64,000 nt of DNA from Dermatemys mawii (lineage: Eukaryota; Chordata; Testudines; Dermatemydidae): contig ML677365.1 in the NCBI GenBank assembly GCA_007922305.1, positions 13,663,931 through 13,727,930 on the forward strand, written 5' to 3'. The translations under genes and the position numbers were made by a program. The notes under the pieces are model-generated. The model was not told the origin of the DNA. It was given only the letters and a program-made list of their open reading frames with translations, and did not search any database. This document shows positions 48,510 to 59,015 of this stretch, one piece after another; positions within the stretch are counted from its first letter, which is position 1, and each line of letters opens with the position of its first letter.

Positions 48510-50290
48510 TTTCCAGACCTCATGCACTGCAGCCGTAGGGATTATGATACCTACGGGCAGATATCAAGAGCCATGATAGAAAGGGGCCATGACAGGGACA
48601 CATTGCGGTGCAGGGTTAAAGTGAAGAAGCTGTGGAACGCCTACCACAAAGCGCGGAAGGCAGACGGCTGCTCCAGTGCTACACCTGCAACCTGCCATTT
48701 CTACAAAGAGCTGGATGCGATATTTGGAGGGACCCCACTTCCACTCCGAAGACCACTATGGACACTTAGCAGCACAGAGTTCAAGAAGGCAGGAGGAGGA
48801 AAGTGGTAGCGAGAGTGCTGAGGAGGAGGTGGGCCCAGAGCCAGAGGATGGCCTGACGTACCTCGATACATGCAGCCAGGAGCTGTTTTCAAGCGAGGAG
48901 GAAGGTAGCCAGTTGCAGTGGACAGTGCTTGTGGAAGAACAAACAGCAGAGGAGGTGCCCATAAGCAGTTTTTATTTTGTTCTGTGTGGGCCATTGGGGT
49001 AAGAAGGATGGCAGAAAGAAGGTTCAGGGGTGTGTCCATGCTAGATGCGGAATAAGGCGTTGATGTGCACTCTCACATCGTGGTAATCGGCCTCAGTGAT
49101 CTCATCAAAGGTCTCATGCACAAGCTGGGCAGTCTGCTTGTGCAGGTTCCTTGACAGAGCTACTCTGCTCCTTGTCCAAGTAAGGCTAACATATCCGCAC
49201 CACGGTGCCATCAGGGGCGGGGGGACCATTGCTGCACACAGGCAAGGCGCATAAGGACCAGGGCAGAAGCCGCAATGTAGTAGAAGACCTTCCCTTGCTT
49301 CTCAGGTCACCCTCAGAGTGAGATATCTTCCAGGACAAACTCATCCTGTGGGAAATGTGGGGACAGTGTTCAGCATAGGGGCCCCCTGCAGCTGTTGGCT
49401 CTTCACAATGCACAGAATCCCAGAGGACAGTACGGCCCTGCAACAATCAGTCCCCCATGCCGCTGTGGTTACTCATCATTTCAGGGCTCTTGGGGGTTTT
49501 ATGCGCTCGCTATGGGGCAGGCACTTTCTGCTATTGTTTGCACTGTGCTCATCTTTAAGTTTGGCCAAATCATTGCTCTGTCTGGTGTGAACAATGCTGC
49601 CTGTTAAATGTTGCATTTTGGCTTTACAGATGCAAACTTGAGATCCCAGCCGTCCTTATGATCAACAGCTGAATGGCTGCAAAGTCTCATGAAGTGGCCG
49701 CGAAGAAACAAGGAGGACCTTCTGCATGAAGTCATGCAGCAGTCCCATGCTAAAAATCAAAAAGTACAGGAGTGGCGGGAGACCGAAAGGAGGCTCCACC
49801 AGGAGAATGCGGATTGCCGGCAACAAACCACAGAGCGGCTTCTAAGCATTATGGAGTGCCAAGCGGACTCGATATAGGCGCTTGTAGCAATGCAGACGGA
49901 GCACATCCATGCCCGTTGCCCCCCGCAGCCCTTATCCCAGAACTCTTTCCCTTGTGCTTTCATGTCACCGCCAACCCACTTCCCCCAACATCTGGTTTCT
50001 TATTGCCACCAGCTGCCTCCAACACCTGTAGCTTCACCACCCAGCCCTGCCAGCTATGACCCTTACCCACTGCACTCTGCCCCCATCACCATGCATTTTA
50101 GCCAGCCTGAAGTGCAGCACTCTTTGCACGACCCTCTAGACAGGAAGGCTGAATATGATAACAGGATACACGCAAATCTGTCATTGTTCTGTTCTCCACC
50201 CTTTCCCTTCCCTCCTCCCATACAGCACAGATGTGTCATGCCATGTGCGTTTCCCCAGCAGTTGTATTTCTTTTCAATAAATTAATTTTT
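48510..50290 (+). pseudogene. Harbinger Myb/SANT-like DNA-binding protein, broken
   Basis: Harbinger elements encode a second Myb/SANT protein that binds the transposon ends and helps bring the transposase to the nucleus (established knowledge). Exon 1 (48522-48809) reads RRDYDTYGQISRAMIERGHD, then RCRVKVKKLWNAYHKARKAD and CHFYKELDAIFGG, the trihelical MSANTD-type domain. The acidic linker continues in another frame (48810-48960: SESAEEEVGPEPED, TCSQELFSSEEEG), so a frameshift lies near 48770-48800. An intron to the acceptor 'ggctttacag' near 49630 seems likely. Downstream (49689-49877) comes KWPRRNKEDLLHEVMQQSHA with a coiled-coil-like Glu/Arg-rich stretch, then a Pro-rich tail (49890-50285: PPQPLSQNSFPCAFMSPPTH) after a stop. 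Non-functional as a protein. Confidence 0.85.
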
Positions 50291-50399
50291 TGGCTTTGCA
50301 AACATTGCATTAAGTAATAGATAGTGTAGCCCAGAAGAGCAACAGGCACTGCAAGTCAGTGCATCATATGTAGCAAACACAGATGTCTACTAGCATTGG

Positions 50400-51690
50400 A
50401 ACCACTGCACTTCACTCCTGTGCAGGGCATCAAACATTACTGGTGGCTTTCAGCATCAAATTGCTCCCTCAAGGCATCCCTAATCCTTACAGCCCTGCGC
50501 TTGGCCCCTCTAATAGCCCTGGTCTCTGGCTGTTCAAATTCAGCCTCCAGGTGTTGAACCTCCCTGGTCCATGCCCGAGTGAAACTTTCATCCTTCTCTT
50601 CACAAATATTATGGAGGATATAGCACGTGGCTGTAACGGTGAAGATGTTGTCATCGGCCAGGTCCAGCTTCCCATACAGATAGCGTCAGTGGCCTTTTAA
50701 ACAGCCAAAAGCACACTCCATAGTTCATTCTGCACTGCCTCAGCCTGTAGTTAAATCGTTCCTTACTGCTGTCAAGGCTCCCTGTATATGGTTTCATGAG
50801 CTATGGCGTTAAAGGATAGGTCTCCAAGGATCAAAATGAGCATTTCAACTTCTCCTACAGTGATCTTCTGGTCTGGGAACAAAGTCCTGGCTTACAGCTT
50901 CCTAAACAGGCCAGTGTTCCAAAAGATGCCTGTGTCATGCACTTTTCCAGATCAGCCTGCATTAATGTCCATGAAATGCCCACGGTGATCCACAAGTGTC
51001 TGGAGAGCCATAGAGAAATACCTCTTCTGATTTATGTGCTCAAAGGGTAGGTGGTCTGTTGCCAGAATTGGAATATGTGTCCCATCTATCAGCCTCTGCA
51101 GTTAGGGAAACCCATCTGTGCAAAGCCAGCCACAATGTCACACACATTGCCCAGAGTCACGGTTCTTCTGAGCAGGATGCAATTAATAGCCTTGCACACT
51201 TTCATCAACACAATTCCAACGGTCGACTTTCCCACTCCAAACCAGTGAGCAACTGATCGGTAGCTGTCTGGAGTTGCCAGCTTCCAGAATGCAATAGCCA
51301 CCCGCTTCTCCACTGGCAGGGGAGCTCTCAATCTCGTGTCCTTGCACCTCAGAGTGGAGACAAGCTCAGTACGCAGTCCCATAAAAATGGCTTTCCTCAT
51401 CCGAAAGTTCGGCAGCCACTGCTCATCATCCCAGACTTGTATGACGATATGATCCCACCACTCAGTGCTTGTTTCCCAAGCCCAAAAGCAGCATTCCACT
51501 GTGGTAAGCATGTCCGTGAATGCCACAAGCAATCTCGTGTCTCATGCGTTATGCATGTCAACATCATCATTGACTCCTCACTGTCACTTTGTAGCTTATG
51601 GAGTAACTTGACTGCAATTCATGATGTGCTGGTGAGACCCATCAGCATATTCCTAAATAGTTCAGGCTCCATTCCCACAGACTGAAAGGA
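50400..51690 (-). pseudogene. HARBI1-type transposase, broken
   Basis: The catalytic protein of the Harbinger element, related to vertebrate HARBI1. The N-terminal half (51532-51089) is open: RKAIFMGLRTELVSTL, DTRLRAPLPVEKRVAIAFWK, LATPDSYRSVAHWFGVGKST and AGFAQMGFPNCRG. After a frameshift near 51090 the catalytic part follows: IDGTHIP (Asp codon at 51084-51086), KVHDTGIFWNTGLFRKL, ILGDLSFN (Asp at 50820-50822) and TMECAFGCLKGH (Glu at 50716-50718), then LHNICEEKDES. All three DDE residues can still be read, but several stops and shifts interrupt the frame (for example after NAG, after FRKL and near the Glu). Convergent with the Myb-like gene. Confidence 0.88.
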
Positions 51691-52010
51691 AAGACAGAGC
51701 ACACAGTAAAAAAACTGCTGAAAGATGGTGCCAAATGTGGACGGAAGCACAGGGATTGCATGCATACGAAGTGATGCATCAGGGGGTGTTGGGACAGGAC
51801 CCAGGATGCCCCACACACCCCTTCCCACAAGCCACAGCACCAGAATGGGAAGAGATGCTCTGTGCGATAGCTGCCCATAATGCACCGCTTCCAATGCTGC
51901 CGCAAGTGCTGCAGATGTGGCCACACCACTGCGCTTGTAGCTGACAGTGTGAACCCATGGCTGCGCTTTGCCTGCTGTGGTCTCCAAGGGCTGGTTTAAC
52001 TCCCAGCGCT

Positions 52011-52310
52011 CCATGTCTGGTGCCCTGCGCAGCTGCGTGCTGCTCCAGCCCCTGCCCCGCCTCTTCCCCAGGGTCCCCACCCCTGCTTCACCCTGCCTCT
52101 TCCCACCTCCGACTCCCCTGAGCTCTGCAGCAGGGCTGGGCCTGCACTCACCAGTGGTGGGAACTGCAGGGACCCAGAACCAGCTGTGTCGCCGGTGAGT
52201 GCTGGGGGGTGGTTCCTCCCTGTTCCCCAAACCAGTCGCCCTCACCCCTACGGAGGCCTGTCCCCATCCACGGAGGCCTTGGGCCCCAGAATAGTTAGGG
52301 AGGACCCTGG
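52011..52310. repeat. GC-rich repeat-like segment, unidentified
   Basis: A C-rich block ('ctccagcccctgccccgcct', 'aggcctgtccccatccacgg') abutting the truncated Harbinger right end. It resembles interiors of hAT-type MITEs, but no TIRs were found. Confidence 0.35.
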
Positions 52311-53210
52311 GGATTACCCTCTATATTCACATGCTATGTCATTGTCAGTTGTTAATCCAGACTACATGCACTCACAAGAAGTTGCTTACCTACTAATTTT
52401 GTGACGTGTAATACTTAATGTTAAGCCATTCTATAGGCTCTTTTTTGTAGTCATCTTTCGTATCAAACTTCTACCCACTGATATCTTATTTTAATTGTTT
52501 CCTTCAATTTCTTTATTTTATTCTAAATCTGTGTAGGACCTGATCCCCAGTTGACTTCAGTGGAGCTCTGCCAGTTTAAACTACCTGAAGATCCGGTCTA
52601 CAGTTTGCCCCCTAAGAGTTCCAGCAAGCTCAGGTGATTTTCTTTTAACAAGACACATAGCACTTTCTTTTCCCCCTTTCCTCCCAAACACATCCATCCA
52701 TTCTTTTCTTTTCTTTTCTTTTCTCTGTTGGAAGTCAATTCCCAATAATGTAGTCTCTGGTTTCCAGGAATGTATAGTTAATATGGCAGTTGGGACTGCA
52801 ATCTGAAGAATAAATGAGCAAGAGTGGGAGGTGAATGAGAAAATACTATCAAGGCATCGGTTTTACGGCTTGATCCAGCTCCCATATAAATCCGTGGGAA
52901 TCTTTCTAAATCATCCTGGGGAGAATCTTCAAGTTCATGGAGTAACTTCATCTGAGATCTGTTTTTGCTGTCTTGGAGAGACACATAAAATGCTATTATT
53001 TGGTCTGGAGGGTGACAAGCCTTTGTTGAACCTCAGAAGGATGCGACACTGAAATTTGAACCTCAGTTTTTCGTTAATAGCAAGAAAAGATCATTTTTTA
53101 AAATTTGCCATTATTAGTTTAACCCTAGTCCCCTTTTCCAACATTTCCAAATTAAAATTATTGTTTTATGCCGAAAAATTCCTTCAGCTGTACAAATAAA
53201 AGCAGTTTTC
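52311..53210. other. Intergenic segment
   Basis: AT-rich and non-coding. It includes a short (CTTTT)n-like run at about 52703-52722. Nothing else was recognised. Confidence 0.6.
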
Positions 53211-53688
53211 AGAGTGGTAGCCTTGTTAGTCTGTATCAGCAAAAACAACGAGGAGTTCTTATGGTATCTTAGGGCTGATCTCCAGTATGCAATTATTTCG
53301 GAATTAGCAGAGTTAAATTGAATTAAAACTGATTTCATCCACATGACCAACCTGGTTTTGTCGATTTAAAGGGCTCTTAAAGCTGGTTTCTGTACTCCAC
53401 CTTGGCAAGGGGAGTAGCGCTAAAATTGACATTACAGTTCCACATTAGAGGTACTGTGGATGCAATTCGACGTTATTGGCCTCCGGGAGCTATCCCAGAA
53501 TGCTCCATTGTGACTGCTCTGGAAAACACTTTCAACTCTGATGCACTAGCCAGGTAGGCAGGAAAAGCCCTGGGAACTTTTGAATTTCATTTCCTATTTG
53601 GCCGGCGTGGCGAGCTCATCAGCACAGGTGACTGTGCAGCGCCCATCATCACAAGCGACCATTCAGAGTCCACCATCACAGGAAGACT

Positions 53689-54135
53689 ATGCAGTCCCAG
53701 ATTCGCAGACGAGCTCCAGCATGGCCTGAACGGGAGGTACTGGATCTCATCACAGTATGGGGAGACAAATTTGTTATGGCAGAACTACATTAAAAAAAAA
53801 GAAACGCAAATACATACTCAAAAGTCTTCAAGGGCATGACGGAAAGAGACTAGTCCAGCGACACACAGCAGTGTCACGTGAAAATCAGGGAGCTCAGGCA
53901 AGCCTACCAAAAAGCCAGGGAGGCAAACAGGCATTCTGGGTCACAGCCCCATACATGCCACTTCTACTATGAGCTGCATGCAATTGTGGGGGGTGATGCC
54001 ACCACTACCCCACCACTGTCCATGGACACCTGCAAGGGGGGAATCACAAGGAGGATGATTTTTTGGAGGAGGAGGACAGTGCACAGGCAGCAAGTGGTGA
54101 ATCCGTTCTCCCTGGCAGCCAGGAATTGTTCTTAA
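53689..54135 (+). pseudogene. Myb/SANT-like (MSANTD-type) transposon protein, broken
   Basis: It starts at ATG 53689: MQSQIRRRAPAWPEREVLDL then ITVWGDKFVMAELH and a stop at 53792-53794, the first helices of a Myb/SANT-like domain. After an A-rich slip (about 53790-53800) the domain resumes in another frame from about 53878: KIRELRQAYQKAREANRHSG, CHFYYELHAIVGG. The low-complexity tail follows. This is a second subfamily, clearly related to the Myb protein at 48.5 kb (KVKKLWNAYHKARKAD versus KIRELRQAYQKAREAN). Non-functional. Confidence 0.8.
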
Positions 54136-54305
54136 CACTGGAGCCAATACCCTCCACCCCCTACCAAGGTGGGCTCCTGGACCATGACACTGGAGAAGGC
54201 ATTTCTGGCAAGTGTACCTTTTAAGTACTCTTTAGGGTTTAAAAGCCAGGGTGTTTAATGATTCATTTGCCCTGAAGACTTGGGATGCATCCGCCTCCAG
54301 CACAG

Positions 54306-54602
54306 CTACTGTAAAAGTCTATTAATGTGTCTGGGGATGGGGTAGCAATCCCCCAAGGAGATGTCCATGAAGCTCTCCTGAAGGTATTCCGCAAGCCTTT
54401 GCAGTAGGTTTCTGGGTAGGGCTGCCTTATTCCGTCCTCCATGGTAAGATACTTTACCCTGCCAGACCAGTAGCAAGTAGTCGGGAATCATTGCTTTACA
54501 GAGCAGGGCAGCGAAAGATCCTGGGTTTTGGGCGCATTCAAGCAACATTCGTTCTTTATCTCTCTGTGTTAACCTCACGAGAGTGATCTCATTTATGGGC
54601 AC
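54306..54602 (-). CDS. Unidentified open frame within Harbinger-type element
   Basis: A 98-codon open frame on the minus strand: MPINEITLVRLTQRDKERML, then ECAQNPGSFAALLCKAMIPD and GRNKAALPRNLLQRLAEYLQ. The composition looks protein-like (helical, charged), but I cannot assign a family. It lies opposite to the Myb-like gene, where a Harbinger transposase gene would be expected, yet shows no DDE motif. It could be a remnant of another transposon protein. Confidence 0.35.
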   Translation of the reverse strand: MPINEITLVRLTQRDKERMLLECAQNPGSFAALLCKAMIPDYLLLVWQGKVSYHGGRNKAALPRNLLQRLAEYLQESFMDISLGDCYPIPRHINRLLQ

Positions 54603-55160
54603 CTGGTTGAAGAGGAGATATTGTTTAAGGGAACAGTTAGAGGTGTCCGTTCACACTAGGGTGTCCACATTTGGCTTAGGCCTGATCAGAGCCACGCGGT
54701 GGGGGTGGGGACCATCCACGCTGGGCTGTTCGCGTTTAGTTTACAGGGCTCATCCCTGATCAGAGCTTGGTTGGAGCCACACGGTGGGGGTGGGGTAATC
54801 TTTTCACACAGGGGTGTCTGCGTTGGGCCTAAAGGGCGTGGGCGGCAGGGGCGGGAGGATTGTGTGAAGTGATCATCCCCAAGAGACCACAGGCCAGGCC
54901 CTCCTTTTAAATGATAGCTATCGACAGTGCCCCGCTCTGAGAGTCAATGCTAGCCTCAGTACTGTGAACGCACTCCGCCGACTTAGTGCGTTTAGTGGGG
55001 GGACACACAATCGAATGTATAAAATCTATTCTGAAAAATTGACTTCTATAAATTTGATATAATTCCGTACTGTAGACGTACCCTTAGAACTAACAAAAGC
55101 TTGTGCCCAAATAATTTTGTTAGTCTCCAAGGTGCCACGAAGACTCCTTTTGTTCTAATT

Positions 55161-57534
55161 TTTTTAATGAAAATGGTCTTTTTTCCTGGTTCTACACTCA
55201 ACAGAATCCAGATCACAGTGCTCTCTAATGCCCCAATCCTGCAGCAAGATCTGGGCAGGCGAACCCCTGCTCAGTGCAGGATTGGGCCTGACTTAATTCC
55301 CAACTGGTTTGCAAAAATTGTAAAGCTGCCATGAGTGTTAGAAAATACAGATGATCACTTCAAATGGATATTTTACAATGACTCAAAAACTTCAGTGTTT
55401 TCTCAGGATCTCTTTTTGCTCTACTTTCTCGTCCTAAAAGTAATAGATATCCTTGTTCAAGCTGTTTTATTCAGAATACTTCCCAGCACTCTGCAGTCTT
55501 TCATTCAGTAGATTAACAGGAAGGATGGATTCTAAACTAAGCTTAATTTACCTTCTCCACACTTCAGGAACCATAGTCAACTCAGTCTAAAGAGTCTCAG
55601 GAAAAAAAGCTTTTCAATCAGAACAGTTGCAATCAGCAAATAAAGATTTAATTGCACTGGAATTGGACCCAACTATCAATGTAAATCAATACTATAAAAA
55701 TTATAGAAAATGATGCTTGAAAATTATTAATAATATTTTAATCAGGTAGATTGCAGGGAGCACTTCAGTCTTAATCCAGAAGAAATATTAGGCAATTACA
55801 TTTTTATAAATAGAATAGCAACTTTCAAGGAATGTCAGGATAATACCAACTGTGCATTTATAATCTTCAGAGGACTTTATAAGTTACTCAGTAAGTCCTC
55901 ACAACGGCTGCGTGAACTAGGTAACTGTTATTTTACTTACAGGGAAACTGAGGCAGGAGAGTTAAGTGTCTTGTTGAATGTTAAAGGGAGTTAGAGCCAG
56001 AGGAAAACTCTGAAGGCCCTGGCTCCTAGTCTTATAGCAAGGTCAATAGCCTTCATTTGAGTTTTTATGTAAATTTTGTTGGGTTTTTTTGTCAGCTTGA
56101 CGTGCATAATATTATCACTTTCCATTGTCTATTTCTATTTATTCAGACAGGGAGTTTCTAAGAAGAGAGCATATAAACAATTTTTTCTGGGTTAAAAGTG
56201 AAATAGATCTGCTCAACAAGCCAGACTGAGTACACTGGACCATCGAGCCTGCTGAGATCACTCAGCTTTCCTCAAGGCTCCTTATCGGTTCCAGGTTATT
56301 GTCTGTTTTTTTAAAAAAATGTTCTTTATCTTTAAGAGCACTCAGTCCCACTGATTCAGGAGGACCCCAGCTCGGGATCCCCTGCAGTGACAGACTCAAT
56401 TACCCATTCCAACTGGCTCACAATCTAGGTGATAGTGTGTGTCTATATGTTACACATACAGAGCACACACCAGGAGATTTTATTTCTCATATTTAGACCC
56501 CCACTGGAAGTAATTCTAGTTTTCCTTTGGCTTGCAGTGAAGAAACTACTAGATTCCTAAATGGTTCCCTAGCAGCCACTTTGCTGCCTTCTTCCAGCTC
56601 CTGTTTCTTGCAATGATCACAGCATGTCCGGATCCAAGAATCAGGCTCCTTGTGTTGAAAGCAGGCAGCATAGAGTAGCTTTGTGCCTTATTTATACTCT
56701 TGCAAGACCAGATGCTTATCTATCTGAACCCCTGTGTTCCTATACTCCATGAACTGGCACAAGTTTATTAAATTATCTTTAATAAAGTTTGTAAATAGGG
56801 GGTACCAGAACATTTGTTACCTGCTTCGAAGCTATGGAATACACTGTGTAATGACATTACGTCTGTTTCCTTAGTCCCAGTGTTTAAAGATAGATGAGGT
56901 ATCTATGTTTTCTCAGATTCAGACAGTTTGAGCTCTGCAAACTCCTTATACTGTGTGATGCCTCAGAACACTTTGTAAACAAATGAGGGTTGTATTGGAG
57001 ATTTTGCTTCCTTTATTCCACTATGGAAAGCAAACATCACAGAATAAACAGGTTTATTTACAATGCCTGTATTTTTTCTTCTTCATTCTACTTTTTCTTG
57101 GTTTGTTTTTCTCTTTTCCACCTACATGGAAGCATTTTCTTTTCACCAGGTGAGTTGAAAGTACATTTTACTGAAGAAGTTAGTTTCATGTGGCTCCGTG
57201 ATATACAAACATTCTAAGGATTTTCCTGGTTTTGTTCAGCTAGAGAAACAACGTAGGTGGAGGTGGCTGTTTGTTTATCTAATGCATATGGTTGTGAGGT
57301 GTAAAACAGTAAGATTTACATTTCAGTTTCTTTGCCACTTCTTTCTCTTGCAAGACCAGATGCTTATCTACATCAGCAATAGCCTTGAAGGTGCACAGAA
57401 TGCATGTGTTTCTATTTTACCACAAAGTAATTTGGGGTACTAACACTGTGGGTAGATGCAAATCCAGCAGGGCTGTCATTCTGGGAACAAAACACCACCC
57501 TGTAAGCTGAAAACATAGTTAAGTTGTTTTCAGT
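55161..57534. other. Intergenic segment with a MIR-like piece
   Basis: Mostly unrecognised AT-rich DNA. A diverged MIR-like SINE lies at about 55855-56035 ('acttacagggaaactgaggc', 'ttaagtgtcttgttgaatgt'). Confidence 0.55.
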
Positions 57535-57690
57535 GTTGCAATGTTGTTGTAGCTGTATTGATTCCAGGATCTGAGAGAGACAAGGTGGATGAGGTAATAC
57601 ATTTTATTGGACCAACTTCTGTAGGTGGAAAGTACAAGATTTCAAGCTACACAGAGCTCTTCTTCAGATCTGGGGAAGGAAGCAGATTGA
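57535..57690. mobile_element. PLE-type tail fragment (second tail family)
   Basis: 'gttgttgtagctgtattgat', 'gagagacaaggtggatgagg', 'attttattggaccaacttct' and 'cacagagctcttcttcagat'. The same family forms the fold-back at 36089-36262. It lies about 115 bp upstream of the long PLE. Confidence 0.65.
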
Positions 57691-57806
57691 ACTAAAACCT
57701 TAAAAAGGTAGGTAAGAGCAGTTTAGGTGGGACAGTGAGAACAAGTGCTTTGTTAATGCTGTTCCTGTGTGAACTAGTGTACATGGATAACTAATTTCTT
57801 TTAGAT

Positions 57807-57884
57807 GTGACAAAGAGTCCTGTGGCACCTTAAAGACTAACTAAAGTATTGAAGCATAAGCTTTTGTGGGCTAATACTCACTTC
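57807..57884 (+). repeat. PLE 5' terminal inverted repeat
   Basis: Begins gtgacaaagagtcctgtggc. It is complementary to 60375-60452 with a handful of mismatches. Confidence 0.9.
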
Positions 57885-59015
57885 AACTTTACTAAAATAA
57901 GACAGAAGATCTACATCACACACTTCATCTCTCTACAAAAGAAAAAAGACTGCAAACTAACTAAAATCATACCTGCCACATGGGGCCACAACAATGGTAT
58001 CCCTAACTCACCCAGCAATATCATCAATCTATCCAGCTACACACTCAGCCTGGCAGAAGAGTCTATCCTATCTCGAGGACTCTCATTCTGCCCCACCACT
58101 CCCACAAACATGATACAATTTTGCGGTGATCTGGAAGCCTACTTTCACCATCTCCGACTCAAAGAATACTTTCAAGACAAGATGGAACAACGCACTGATA
58201 CACAGATACCATCCCACCAGCAGCACAAGAAGAAGAACTCCACATGGACTCCTCCTGAGGGTCGAAATGACAGTCTGGACCTATACATAGAATGCTTCCA
58301 CCAATGTGCACAGCCAGAAATTGTGGAAAACCAACATTGCCTGCTTCACAACCTAAGTCGTGCAGAACGCAATGCTACCCACAGCCTGAGAAACAACCCT
58401 GACATCATAATCAAAGAGGCTGATAAAGGAGGTGCTGTTGTCACCATGGACAGGTCTGATTACCAAAAGGAGGCTACCAAACAACTCTCCAACACCAATT
58501 TCTACAGGCTACTTCCCTCAGATCCCACGGAGGAATATACTAAGAAACTGCACCATCTACTTTGGACACTGCTTACACTAACACAGGAACAAATTAACAT
58601 ACCCTTAGAGCCCCGAATGGGGTTACCCAAGATCTATTACCCAAGATCCACAAACCTGGAAATCCTGGACGCCCCATCATCTGAAGCATTGGCACTCTCA
58701 CTGAAGGACTGTCTGGATATGTGGACTCTCTACTCAGACCCTACGCCACCAGCACTCCACCAACTATCTCCGTGACACTACCGACTTCCTGAGAAAACTA
58801 CAATGCATTGGTGACCTTCCAGAAAACACCATCCTAGCCACCATGGATGCAGAGGCTCTCTACACAAACATCCCACACAAAGATGGAATACAAGCTGTCA
58901 GGAATAGTACCTCTGATGATGCCACAGCACAAGTGGTTGCTGAGCTCTGTGACTTTATCCTCATACACATTTCAAATTTGGTGACTGTATATACCTCCAG
59001 ACCAATGGCACTGCT
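57885..59015 (+). pseudogene. PLE reverse transcriptase, N-terminal part, broken
   Basis: The open frame 57849-58775 gives the PLE N-terminal region: NINLSSYTL-like block, LSLAEESILSRGLSFCPTTP, LRLKEYFQDK, LSRAERNATHSLRNNPDIII, then KEADKGGAVVTMDRSDYQKE and TNFYRLLPSDPTEEYTKKL. A local duplication (acccaagatc twice, 58625-58634 and 58638-58647) introduces the first frameshift. The conserved KIHKPGNPGRPII block is then in another frame and ends in a stop. A second shift near 58755 leads to DTTDFLRKLQCIG and the RT motif-A block ATMDAEALYTNIPHKDGIQ (58843 onward). A third shift near 58970 connects to the motif-B block. Confidence 0.88.

Larger units (their letters stand above)
48119..52010. mobile_element. 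PIF/Harbinger DNA transposon, two-gene, degraded
   Basis: About 3.9 kb. The left end 'ggccttagctaca' with 'gttggagcgcattaaatcag' is mirrored by 'ctggtttaactcccagcgct' at about 51993-52012, so the subterminal inverted repeats are recognisable. The outermost right bases are missing and run into other GC-rich sequence (52011-52310). It encodes a Myb/SANT-like protein on plus and a HARBI1-type DDE transposase on minus, converging. Both frames are broken. No clean 3-bp target-site duplication could be assigned. Confidence 0.88.
53272..55083. mobile_element. Harbinger-type element with TTA target-site duplication
   Basis: The TIRs are 'gggctgatctccagtatgca' and complement of the right end 'gggtacgtctacagtacgga', followed on both sides by 'attat/gcaattat'-like continuation. 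The target-site duplication is TTA at 53269-53271 and 55084-55086, the 3-bp PIF/Harbinger signature. It contains a broken Myb/SANT-like gene and an unidentified minus-strand frame but no recognisable transposase. Confidence 0.85.
53211..55160. mobile_element. PLE fold-back split by a Harbinger-type insertion
   Basis: The left part (53211-53271) reads 'cagagtggtagccttgttag' with 'tctgtatcagcaaaaacaac'. The right part (55084-55160) resumes with 'gaactaacaaaagcttgtgc', then its inverted copy 'ttttgttagtctccaaggtg' and 'ccacgaagactccttttg'. Excising 53272-55083 plus one TTA rejoins the PLE tail at the expected place ('tatc-tta-gaactaac'). Confidence 0.75.
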
